Both the position numbers and the translations under genes were made by a program. A model generated the notes under the pieces. The model made no database searches, was not told where the DNA came from, and saw only the letters and a program-made list of their open reading frames with translations. Positions 1 through 6,179 of a stretch of DNA of 8,314 bases are shown here, one piece after another (the stretch's first letter is position 1; every line of letters begins with the position of its first letter). This DNA is from Balneolales bacterium (GTDB lineage: Bacteria; Bacteroidota; Rhodothermia; Balneolales; Natronogracilivirgulaceae). The stretch is from NCBI GenBank assembly GCA_007133995.1, contig SLLP01000050.1:1-8314 (forward strand), written 5' to 3'.

Positions 1-648
1 GGCAGCGACGCCATCCGCATCCAGCGGTTCCTGGGCTTCAGCTCCCGGATGGAACTGGCCGTGAGCCCCGACCGCGACCTGGAAAACAGCGTGGCCGCCA
101 TGTTGTATTCATTCAATACCCGGGGCTATGATATCCAGCTGATCGGCGGATACTATCGCGAGCGGCTTGCCACCGGTGCGGGTTGGGCCGGAAACCTGCG
201 CGATGCCGGACTCAAGGGCGAGGTGATGTTCTACGCGGACTTTGACGAAACCGACGGCTCACGGGCCACCAACTTCATTGCGTCGGCTTCCATTGATTAC
301 ATGTTCCCGAACAGTCTTTTTCTGGTGACCGAGGCGCTGTACAACAAGGAAGGGGGAATGGATGAGTTTTCGCTTTTGGCCGAGCCGCTGACCCCCGACA
401 ATCCGTCGTTCTCGCGATTCCAGTTCTCGGCACAGGGATCCTACCCGATCCATCCGCTGTTGGACGGTACCCTGGCGGCTATATGGTATCCGGACGAACA
501 GGCGGTGTATCTGTCTCCCTCGGCCACATGGTCGGTGATCACAGACCTGGATCTGCGGGTTTTGGCCCAGGTCTTTATCAGCAGCGGTGATTCTGCCTTT
601 GCCAACGCGGGGAATGTGGTTTTGGCATCGTTGAAGTACAACTTCTGA
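1..648 (+). CDS. Outer-membrane beta-barrel protein, C-terminal part (5' end outside window)
   Basis: The frame is open from the first base of the window, so the ATG at 49 is probably internal and the gene starts upstream. About 215 codons are visible, ending in TGA. The protein alternates short amphipathic strands with turns rich in Gly, Asp and Asn (for example the GWAGN stretch followed by AGLKGE). It ends in Lys-Tyr-Asn-Phe; a terminal aromatic residue is the usual recognition signal for the BAM outer-membrane assembly machinery. The pattern resembles porin-like barrels annotated only as hypothetical in Bacteroidota, from memory of the family rather than a search. It would sit in the outer membrane as a channel or structural barrel; the substrate cannot be told. 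It is convergent with the ABC ATPase, 144 bases away, and has no operon partner in view. Confidence 0.72.
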   Translation, partial: GSDAIRIQRFLGFSSRMELAVSPDRDLENSVAAMLYSFNTRGYDIQLIGGYYRERLATGAGWAGNLRDAGLKGEVMFYADFDETDGSRATNFIASASIDYMFPNSLFLVTEALYNKEGGMDEFSLLAEPLTPDNPSFSRFQFSAQGSYPIHPLLDGTLAAIWYPDEQAVYLSPSATWSVITDLDLRVLAQVFISSGDSAFANAGNVVLASLKYNF

Positions 649-656
649 GATGCTGT

Positions 657-682
657 CTGACAGTCATGCTGCTTGCTGTCAG
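657..682 (+). terminator. Hairpin after the barrel gene, possible terminator
   Basis: CTGACAG at 657-663 pairs perfectly with CTGTCAG at 676-682 around a 12-base loop, 8 bases after the barrel stop codon. A nested alternative palindrome, CTGTC-T-GACAG, lies at 653-663. No T-run follows, so it is not a classical intrinsic terminator on either strand. It could be an mRNA 3'-end stabilising hairpin. The rest of the 649-792 gap shows nothing I recognise. Confidence 0.3.
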
Positions 683-792
683 GGCGAATGACGGGCCTGA
701 ATCGTTTGAAAGTGTGAAGCGATGTAAGAGGGGGTAGGTTCGCCTGGATGTGACCTTGTGTCATGGCAGCGTGACTACGGCAGTGGTCCTGA

Positions 793-1638
793 TCAGTTTT
801 TGCTCTCTTGGTCTGACTTCGCAGCATGCTCAATATCCGCAAGGGGGTCGTCATGGTCATCGGCTTCGTCCTGCCAGTTTTCAAGAGCCTCCCTTGCATC
901 CCCGGCCGGGATTTTCCGGTCGCTTCGGATCAGTCCGTCACGCATTAGGATCACCCGGCCGGCGAACCGGGCGATTTTCGGTTCGTGGGTTACCATCAGT
1001 ATGGTGAGGCCGTCGCGATTCAGCTGCTGGAACAGTCCGATGATCTCAAGGCTGGTGCGGCTGTCCAGGTTGCCGGTCGGCTCATCAGCCAGAAGTATGG
1101 AGGGACGGGTGACGAGCGCACGTGCAATGGCAACGCGCTGCTGCTGTCCGCCCGACAGTTCTGATGGGGTGTGCTTGCCCCTGTCGGCCAGACCAACGAT
1201 ATCAAGAGCTTCCCGAGCTCGATGGTGCAACTCCTTCCATCCCGGCTTCTCACTGGAGTAAAGCAGAGGCAACTCCACATTTTCAAGGGCGGAGGTGCGT
1301 GGCAGCAGGTGGAAATTCTGGAATACGAATCCTATGGTCTGATTGCGCAATTTTGCAAGCTGGTCACGGGAAAGTTGACCGACATAATTTCCCTCAAGCG
1401 AATAATCACCCTGCGTTTGTCGGTCAAGACATCCCAGAATATTCATCAGTGTGGATTTGCCCGATCCGCTTGAACCCATGATTGCAACAAATTCGCCCTG
1501 GTTGATCTCCAGATCGATTCCGCGAAGAGCGTCAACAGAGACCGTTTCAGTCCGATAGGACCGTGTCAGTTCCCGGATTTTAATCAGCGGATGACCCCGG
1601 CTTTCGGGGTTTTCCGTTTGGGTCGAAAGTTGGCTCAT
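793..1638 (-). CDS. ABC transporter ATPase, MacB/LolD type
   Basis: A 281-residue cytoplasmic nucleotide-binding subunit that would power an FtsX/MacB-type permease acting on substrates in the periplasm or outer leaflet. All family motifs are intact: Walker A GSSGSGKS at about 55-62, Q-loop Gln near 107 (FVFQN), signature LSGGQQQR at 161-168, Walker B ILLADEP followed by TGNLD at 181-191, and switch histidine in VTHE near 218. The LADEPTGNLD wording is typical of the MacB/LolD/FtsE group. Family members are about 225-235 residues, so the roughly 40-residue acidic tail (from about 243) is an extension. The ATG at 1638 follows CAACAAAA with no Shine-Dalgarno. No permease gene follows it: the next gene downstream is the convergent barrel. 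The MacA-like adaptor is on the same strand but lies beyond an opposite-strand gene, so this ATPase probably has its own promoter in 1639-1975. Confidence 0.93.
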   Translation of the reverse strand: MSQLSTQTENPESRGHPLIKIRELTRSYRTETVSVDALRGIDLEINQGEFVAIMGSSGSGKSTLMNILGCLDRQTQGDYSLEGNYVGQLSRDQLAKLRNQTIGFVFQNFHLLPRTSALENVELPLLYSSEKPGWKELHHRAREALDIVGLADRGKHTPSELSGGQQQRVAIARALVTRPSILLADEPTGNLDSRTSLEIIGLFQQLNRDGLTILMVTHEPKIARFAGRVILMRDGLIRSDRKIPAGDAREALENWQDEADDHDDPLADIEHAAKSDQESKN

Positions 1639-1671
1639 TTTTGTTGAAGTGAAGGTTGGAACAACAGGACT

Positions 1672-1683
1672 GAAAAGCTTTTC
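1672..1683. repeat. 12-bp perfect palindrome in the ATPase leader
   Basis: GAAAAGCTTTTC reads the same on both strands. It lies 33 bases upstream of the ATPase start codon, so it is probably in its leader or promoter and could be an operator. A palindrome this AT-rich can also arise by chance in such a region. Confidence 0.4.
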
Positions 1684-1826
1684 TCAACTTTTTTCTGATG
1701 AAAAAAAGTAATCTATCAACTTAATTAAATTCTGGTCTAAAATCTGCTGAAGTGTTTTTTTTTCTCACGGCAACAGATAGCATATGTTATACGCTCATAA
1801 TATGTCTTGATCCGTATCAGTAAACA

Positions 1827-1864
1827 AACAAGATTTATATCTTGTTATTATGTGATAAATTATC
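1827..1864. repeat. Two adjacent inverted repeats in the divergent region
   Basis: AACAAGAT (1827-1834) and ATCTTGTT (1839-1846) form a perfect 8-bp inverted repeat around TTAT. Eight bases further on is a second perfect palindrome, GATAA-A-TTATC (1854-1864). They sit 112-149 bases before the start of the 1976 gene. They may be regulator binding sites; neither is followed by a T-run that would make it a terminator. Confidence 0.45.
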
Positions 1865-1963
1865 CAAATAAGTTTTGTACAGTCGTATGAAATACTTGCA
1901 AATTATATATAATATTGTATTCTTTATATAGTCCGTTTTTTTATGGGGTATATTACAAACAAT

Positions 1964-1973
1964 AAAGGAGGGG
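1964..1973 (+). promoter_or_regulatory. Strong Shine-Dalgarno deciding the start at 1976
   Basis: AAAGGAGGGG lies immediately before TT-ATG. An in-frame ATG at 1943 would add 11 residues but has no such site, so 1976 is the better start. No other gene in the window has a comparable site. Confidence 0.8.
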
Positions 1974-1975
1974 TT

Positions 1976-2590
1976 ATGAATGATTTAACTATAGTTGGGA
2001 TTATTTCACAGGGATTTGCAATCGGTTTGAAAAATCTGGTATCCCTTATCATAGCAGTTGTATTATGGCTTGTGACAATCTGGATCCCGTATGTGAATGT
2101 AGGTACAACTATCGGTCTTCTGAGTATTGTTATTGCCATGTCAAAAGGCAGCATGATTTCTCCATTTGAAATATTTGATGCCAGGTACAGAAAGTATATC
2201 GGGGAATTTTTTCTGGTGCTCGCAATCGTGCAACTGGGAACATTCATCGGCTTTATCTTCATGATCATTCCCGGCATTGTTATTTCCATTGCCTGGAGCA
2301 TGGCGCTCTATCTGCTTATAGACAAGGAACTCAATCCGATGGAAGCGGTCAAGGTCAGCAATCAGATCACATACGGGGAAAAGTGGGTTATTTTCTTTGG
2401 CCTCTTATTACTGGGTATCATCCTGGTTGTGGTTGCCCATATCCTCTCATTCATCGGTTCGCTTATTGCCGACTCGGTTGGAACCTTGCTTGGAATTATT
2501 GGAGTGATTATTGTAATGCCGGTAATTCTTGGCGCCTACGCACACATTTATGGTACGCTGGTGCAGAAAATTGCACAGCCGGCGGCTTGA
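1976..2590 (+). CDS. Polytopic membrane protein, DUF975/GPDPase_memb-like
   Basis: A 204-residue hydrophobic protein with about six membrane segments (roughly 21-39, 43-56, 77-97, 98-115, 136-157 and 168-188). The middle carries the family-like pattern IPGIVISIAWSMAL (99-111), then LIDKELNPMEAVKVS and an aromatic, charged stretch ending GEKW. This is the arrangement seen in DUF975 and in the membrane domain of some glycerophosphodiester phosphodiesterases: a proline break between helices followed by a conserved amphipathic 'PxEAhxxS' segment. Function is not established for stand-alone members; a structural or membrane-homeostasis role is only a guess. It starts at 1976, not 1943, because of the strong Shine-Dalgarno. 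It points opposite to both transporter genes around it: divergent from the ATPase and convergent with the adaptor, with only 10 bases between stops. Its AT-rich upstream region and translation signal differ from the neighbours, compatible with acquisition by transfer. Confidence 0.82.
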   Translation: MNDLTIVGIISQGFAIGLKNLVSLIIAVVLWLVTIWIPYVNVGTTIGLLSIVIAMSKGSMISPFEIFDARYRKYIGEFFLVLAIVQLGTFIGFIFMIIPGIVISIAWSMALYLLIDKELNPMEAVKVSNQITYGEKWVIFFGLLLLGIILVVVAHILSFIGSLIADSVGTLLGIIGVIIVMPVILGAYAHIYGTLVQKIAQPAA

Positions 2591-2600
2591 ATGGGATTAT

Positions 2601-3842
2601 TTAATATTGTGCCTGCCGGCCGCGAAGCAGACTGCGGCCCTCATCATTCGCCCCGGTTCTGAGGGAAAGTCCGACCACGAGGGTGTCGCCCGTAGAGATG
2701 TCTCCGGACAATATTTCGGTGTGAAGTCCGTCGCTAAGCCCCGTGCGGACACTGACTGGTGTAATCCGGTTGTTTCGGAGGGCAAAGACACGACCTTCTT
2801 CTCCTTCTTCGTTGCCGGCATATTGTTCTTCACTTTCAGAGTCCGCCCCTTCTTCCGATGAATCACCGGCATTTCCTGTTCCATTGCCGCCTCTGGCTGT
2901 CCGGGCATCAGACGGGCTGAGATTATCCGGCAGCCGGGCGCGAAGCGCGGTATTGCGAACTCGTAACGCATCACCCCTCCTGGCAGTAATAATAGACACT
3001 TCTGATGTCATACCGGGTTTGAGGAGCATTTCGCTGTTGTCAACCGCAATGATAGTTTCGTAGTGGACGACGTTGTCCTCCATGATTGGAGCATTACGAA
3101 CCTGAATGACTTCGCCCTCAAAATTGCGATCGCGATAGGCATCCACTTTGAAGACAACGTCCTGCTGATCGACTACCTGTCCGATATCCGCTTCGGAAAC
3201 ATTGGCATAGATATGCATGCTCCGCAGATCGGTTGCAATTTCAAAAAGGACGGGGGCACTTAGGCTGGCTGCAACTGTCTGTCCGACATCCACATTTCGT
3301 GAAATGACCATTCCATCGGTTGGTGATGTGATGGTGCATCGATCAAGTTCGCGCTCGGCCCGTTCGAGAGCGTGCCGGCGCACACGTACCTGTGCCTCTG
3401 CCTGACGCAGATTGGCGGCAGCCTGATCCACCTCGGAAGGAGCTATGAATTGCTTCGCCCTGAGTTCCTGAACCCGTGCCCAGTGCATGCGGGCCAGCTC
3501 CAGGCCGGCTTCCGCGGATTCCAGCTCCGCTCTTGCAGAACTGACGGCAGCAGCAAAAGTGGATGGATCAATTTGTGCGATGACCTCACCCTTGGTCACC
3601 ATGGAATTGAAATCCACTTTGATGTCCTCGATGATACCGGAAACCTGGCTTCCCACAGTCACTTTCTGCACTGGCTGCAACGTTCCGTGAGCGATAACAC
3701 GCCGGGATACCTCCCCGCGGTCAACCTCGACCGTGTGTAGAGGTGGTAAACCCGACTCTCCGGAACCCATCATCCTGGATACCCACCAGACTCCGGCTCC
3801 GATTATCATTAAAATTATGACTGTGTATTTGCCTTTTTTCAT
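2601..3842 (-). CDS. MacA-like periplasmic adaptor (membrane fusion protein)
   Basis: A 413-residue adaptor that would link an inner-membrane ABC permease to a TolC-type outer-membrane channel. Order of parts: N-terminal membrane anchor at about 7-22; first half of the lipoyl domain at about 60-91 (VGSQVSGII, then VTKGEVIAQID); alpha-helical hairpin with heptad-like Ala/Glu/Arg at about 95-168; second lipoyl half at 169-200 (TSPTDGMVISRNVDVGQTV); beta-barrel at about 205-288 (LRSMHIYANVSEADIG, later LKPGMTSEVSI); membrane-proximal domain split between 290-302 and about 351-395. The motifs fit the MacA branch of the HlyD/RND adaptor family. Between the two membrane-proximal pieces is an acidic, Gly/Ser-rich insert at about 303-350. 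The ATG at 3842 follows ACGTAAAG, with no clear Shine-Dalgarno. The ATPase on the same strand lies 962 bases beyond its stop codon, past an opposite-strand gene. The upstream lipoprotein is divergent (231-base gap, no confident promoter seen). Confidence 0.92.
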   Translation of the reverse strand: MKKGKYTVIILMIIGAGVWWVSRMMGSGESGLPPLHTVEVDRGEVSRRVIAHGTLQPVQKVTVGSQVSGIIEDIKVDFNSMVTKGEVIAQIDPSTFAAAVSSARAELESAEAGLELARMHWARVQELRAKQFIAPSEVDQAAANLRQAEAQVRVRRHALERAERELDRCTITSPTDGMVISRNVDVGQTVAASLSAPVLFEIATDLRSMHIYANVSEADIGQVVDQQDVVFKVDAYRDRNFEGEVIQVRNAPIMEDNVVHYETIIAVDNSEMLLKPGMTSEVSIITARRGDALRVRNTALRARLPDNLSPSDARTARGGNGTGNAGDSSEEGADSESEEQYAGNEEGEEGRVFALRNNRITPVSVRTGLSDGLHTEILSGDISTGDTLVVGLSLRTGANDEGRSLLRGRQAQY

Positions 3843-4073
3843 CTTTACGTTTTGTAATGTGATAAAACGATATAAAATAACAATTATTTGCCTCTCTTGG
3901 AATAGAAGAAGTAGCTTGTGTCAAGCAGAGATCATATATTGAATTATTCATTTTATGTGTTTAAAATCTTTGATTCATAAGGTCAGATAGAATGTCCATG
4001 ACTTTTTAATAATGCTCCTGTGTGACCGGGTTGCGCTCATGGCCATTTCATCTAATCAAACGGGGTTCAGGTT

Positions 4074-4946
4074 ATGGAAATAATACATGATTTAATCAAA
4101 AAAAACAGAAGGATGAGTATCTCTCGAAATACATTTGCAGTCGCCTTGCTGGCAATGGCTGTAACAGGCTGCATGGCATTTGAATCGTCAGTTCGCACGG
4201 CCATTGATGGTGCCGTCAGCTCGGCTATCGAACAGGAGCTGGGAGCCCAACTGGCCGGATATACCGATGTCATGATGTATCAGCTTGCTTATACCCAAAC
4301 TTTTTATCTGGGTGGATACGGTTTTGCCCCCGATACATTTGAAGAAGGCCAGGGAGCGACCTGGCGGGTTGAGTCGGTAGATCGTGAGGATGTCTCATCC
4401 TTTACTGCCGAAAGAGCGCTTCTGAAGCGCAATGATGACAGATCATCCTGGTGGTTTTTGAAGTTTGAGGCGGATGACACCGAGCCGCTTATGTTCGAAG
4501 TGCTCTATTCAGAAACTTTGGAGGCACGGGAAATGTATGTCAGGGATCCAGAAACAAGAGAAGTTCGCCATCACATATTTACACATGGTACAGAGGAGGT
4601 TGCCGAAGCCAAAGAGGGGGAAGATTCCCTGGAGGAATTCGGCTATCAGACCAGCTATTTCTATGCGGAATCATGGGACCAGTACCGTCAGGATCGAGAA
4701 ACCATAACTACCAGCGCCGGAACATTTGATACGGATCTGCTTTTGGTATCTTCCAGTGATGTCGAGGAGTTTGAGGGGTACGAGGATGAAGAAACCTATC
4801 AGGTTGAGTACCGCTGGTGGGTTTCCCGTGATGTCCCGGGTGAGCTGGTGCGGTTTGAGTATCGCGATCTGGAAAGCGACGGCGTATTACGCGGTGAACT
4901 GGTTGAGTTCAGAGAAGATTATCGCGCCCGTTTTTCGGATTTGTGA
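4074..4946 (+). CDS. Acidic lipoprotein of unknown function
   Basis: A 290-residue precursor. A positively charged N-terminus (KKNRR, then R) is followed by a hydrophobic run and the lipobox VTGC, placing the lipidated Cys at residue 33. The mature protein would be anchored in the periplasmic face of a membrane or exported to the surface. Start choice is uncertain: the ATG at 4113 gives a conventional 20-residue signal sequence, but its AGAAGG touches the ATG with no spacing; 4074 gives a longer n-region. The mature part is rich in Glu, Asp and Tyr/Trp. Its second half contains TSAGTFDTDLL and later YRWWVSRDVPGELVRFEY, a layout that recalls DUF3108/LolA-like beta-sheet proteins in which an 'AGTF' strand precedes a 'W..S..VPG.V' strand. 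That is a resemblance, not an assignment. It is divergent from the adaptor gene and convergent with the DoxX-like gene, with 25 bases between the stops. Confidence 0.8.
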   Translation: MEIIHDLIKKNRRMSISRNTFAVALLAMAVTGCMAFESSVRTAIDGAVSSAIEQELGAQLAGYTDVMMYQLAYTQTFYLGGYGFAPDTFEEGQGATWRVESVDREDVSSFTAERALLKRNDDRSSWWFLKFEADDTEPLMFEVLYSETLEAREMYVRDPETREVRHHIFTHGTEEVAEAKEGEDSLEEFGYQTSYFYAESWDQYRQDRETITTSAGTFDTDLLLVSSSDVEEFEGYEDEETYQVEYRWWVSRDVPGELVRFEYRDLESDGVLRGELVEFREDYRARFSDL

Positions 4947-4985
4947 TCACTGATTGAGGGAATTATTACTTCTAATCCGATTTTT
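4935..4985 (+). terminator. Possible terminator spanning the two convergent stops
   Basis: TCGGATT at 4935-4941 is the exact reverse complement of AATCCGA at 4974-4980, and the right arm is followed by five T (4981-4985). The 32-base loop is long, but it contains the palindrome GTGATCAC (4943-4950), which may fold inside. The structure overlaps the last codons of both the lipoprotein and the DoxX-like gene. It could end rightward transcription; leftward it lacks a T-run. Confidence 0.3.
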
Positions 4986-5433
4986 CCCGTTCATTGGTAC
5001 GCTCCTTCTGCACATGACCTGTAAACCATAGCGCCAGAAGTATCGTGCCGAAGTAGAAGAACGTATTGGCAGCGCCGCCAAATTGACCGGTGAGCCGAAG
5101 CCCGTACGAAAGTATCACAAAAATGAAAAGGGAGAGCACCAATCCATGTCTCAGGAAAGTGATCTCCCTTGATTTCAGCCATTCTGCCCTGAAGAAACTT
5201 ACCGCAGCCAGCAGAAACGCTATGGTTTCGGATACTACGATCGAGTAAAAAGGAAGAAAAAGTCCGCCTGGAAGCGACCCCATCCAGGTATCACCAAATT
5301 GATTGGTAAAGGACTGCGGAACCCCTCCTTCCTGCCATTTTGCAAGAGAGGCCAGTCCGAAAGTGACCATGATGAGCAGCTGGATTGCCAGGATGGGAAA
5401 GTCGGTTTTTCGATACAGGTCTATACTTTTCAT
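4972..5433 (-). CDS. DoxX-like four-helix membrane protein
   Basis: A 153-residue inner-membrane protein with four predicted helices at about 12-30, 57-81, 95-113 and 122-139, and a charged C-terminal tail (KERTNEREKSD). After helix 1 it has the pattern SLAKWQEGGVPQSFTNQFG. A short Lys/Trp segment followed by 'GVP..F...FG' is typical of DoxX and related SURF4-like small membrane proteins. The family has been linked to quinone or thiol redox partners in some organisms, but the role of most members is unknown and nothing here fixes it. The start at 5433 follows CACAATAACCTG, with no Shine-Dalgarno. It overlaps no neighbour, converges closely on the lipoprotein gene and is divergent from the methyltransferase-like gene across 222 bases. 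Confidence 0.72.
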   Translation of the reverse strand: MKSIDLYRKTDFPILAIQLLIMVTFGLASLAKWQEGGVPQSFTNQFGDTWMGSLPGGLFLPFYSIVVSETIAFLLAAVSFFRAEWLKSREITFLRHGLVLSLFIFVILSYGLRLTGQFGGAANTFFYFGTILLALWFTGHVQKERTNEREKSD

Positions 5434-5555
5434 CAGGTTATTGTGTGTTCTATTTCATATTCGTCTAGGATTCACTACTTAAACAAGAAGGGTGAGAAAT
5501 GGTTCCACGGGAATCGGGACGCCCTGATACCGGATTCAGCATCTGTCGAGATGGG

Positions 5556-5640
5556 TAATTTGAACAGATCCGAAGCGTCACATATGTAGCTTGTTTCCCG
5601 TATATTACGTGGCGAGAATGATCAGATTAATTTGAACAGA
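5556..5640. repeat. Perfect 13-bp direct repeat before the methyltransferase-like gene
   Basis: TAATTTGAACAGA occurs at 5556-5568 and again at 5628-5640, 72 bases apart start to start. The second copy ends 15 bases before the ATG at 5656. Both copies are in the divergent gap 5434-5655, so they could be paired binding sites for a regulator of one or both flanking genes. I found no copy elsewhere in the window. Confidence 0.5.
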
Positions 5641-5655
5641 ATAATCGTGAAGTAA

Positions 5656-6135
5656 ATGGCTATCAAATCAGAGCGTCATTTTTTAGAGCTAAAAATCCCA
5701 CCTACTGGCATATTTGCTGTGTTTGCACTGCTTTTCTGGGCGATCGATGCCTATTTCCCTGTGTTTGATGTTGATATTCCATTCCGCCTGGCGCTTGTTG
5801 CATTCCTGATGGCTGTGGCACTGCTTATTGCCGTCTGGAGCCTCTTGCTTTTTTATCGCAATGAAACCACGGTACATGCTCATAAACCGCATGAAGCGGA
5901 AAAGTTGATCACATCTGGCCCATACAAGCATACCCGCAATCCAATGTATCTGTCGCTCTCCCTGGTTTTAATCGCTCTGGCCATCTTCCTGTCCGACTTC
6001 CTTGCACTCATGCTCATGCCAGGATTTTATGCCTATATGACCCGCTTCCAGATTATACCGGAAGAAAGGCACATGATTGAGACCTTTGGTGAGGAGTACG
6101 AAGAGTATGCCGAAAAGACACCGCGTTGGCTGTAA
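5656..6135 (+). CDS. Isoprenylcysteine carboxyl methyltransferase-family membrane protein
   Basis: A 159-residue integral membrane protein with helices at about 17-34, 43-67 and 98-128. It carries the two conserved patches of the ICMT/PEMT-type methyltransferase family: SGPYKHTRNPMYL at about 87-99, where the Arg-Asn-Pro-Met-Tyr core helps bind S-adenosylmethionine, and IIPEER then TFGEEYEEY at about 133-151, with the paired glutamates and final basic/aromatic tail (RWL). Length is normal for the bacterial group. Bacteria lack CaaX-prenylated proteins, so the substrate is unknown; methylation of a lipid or small molecule is possible. The start at 5656 follows GTGAAGTAA, with no Shine-Dalgarno, and the 13-bp direct repeat lies just upstream. 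The EamA gene follows 44 bases later on the same strand and may share its transcript. Confidence 0.85.
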   Translation: MAIKSERHFLELKIPPTGIFAVFALLFWAIDAYFPVFDVDIPFRLALVAFLMAVALLIAVWSLLLFYRNETTVHAHKPHEAEKLITSGPYKHTRNPMYLSLSLVLIALAIFLSDFLALMLMPGFYAYMTRFQIIPEERHMIETFGEEYEEYAEKTPRWL

Positions 6136-6179
6136 TCATTATTCGATGATATATTAACTCATCAAAAGCCAGCCCTCCC

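Larger units (their letters stand above)
1639..1975. promoter_or_regulatory. AT-rich divergent intergenic region
   Basis: A 337-base gene-free stretch separating two divergent genes, much more AT-rich than its surroundings and with homopolymer runs, including nine T at 1755-1763. It must carry the promoters of the ATPase (leftward) and of the membrane protein (rightward). I could not assign convincing -35/-10 or Bacteroidota-type -33/-7 pairs: a TATAAT at 1908-1913 lacks a partner, and TTGCAA (1896-1901) with TATTCT (1918-1923) is weak. Several inverted repeats lie within and are listed separately. No reading frame of note and no RNA gene recognised. Confidence 0.5.

Noticed and set aside
441..899. 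152-codon minus-strand frame overlapping the barrel gene end and ATPase tail
   Set aside because: It overlaps two convincing genes and its protein has no domain-like pattern; I also checked it for an FtsX permease remnant and saw none.
2618..2639. GGCCGC/GCGGCC hairpin just after the 1976-2590 gene
   Set aside because: It lies inside the 3' coding end of the adaptor gene and has no T-run on either strand; a terminator call is not supported.
3914..3926. GCTTG-TGT-CAAGC hairpin (TTGACA on the minus strand) upstream of the adaptor
   Set aside because: The arms are only 5 bp and no -10 element lies at a suitable distance from the TTGACA, so neither an operator nor a promoter can be supported.
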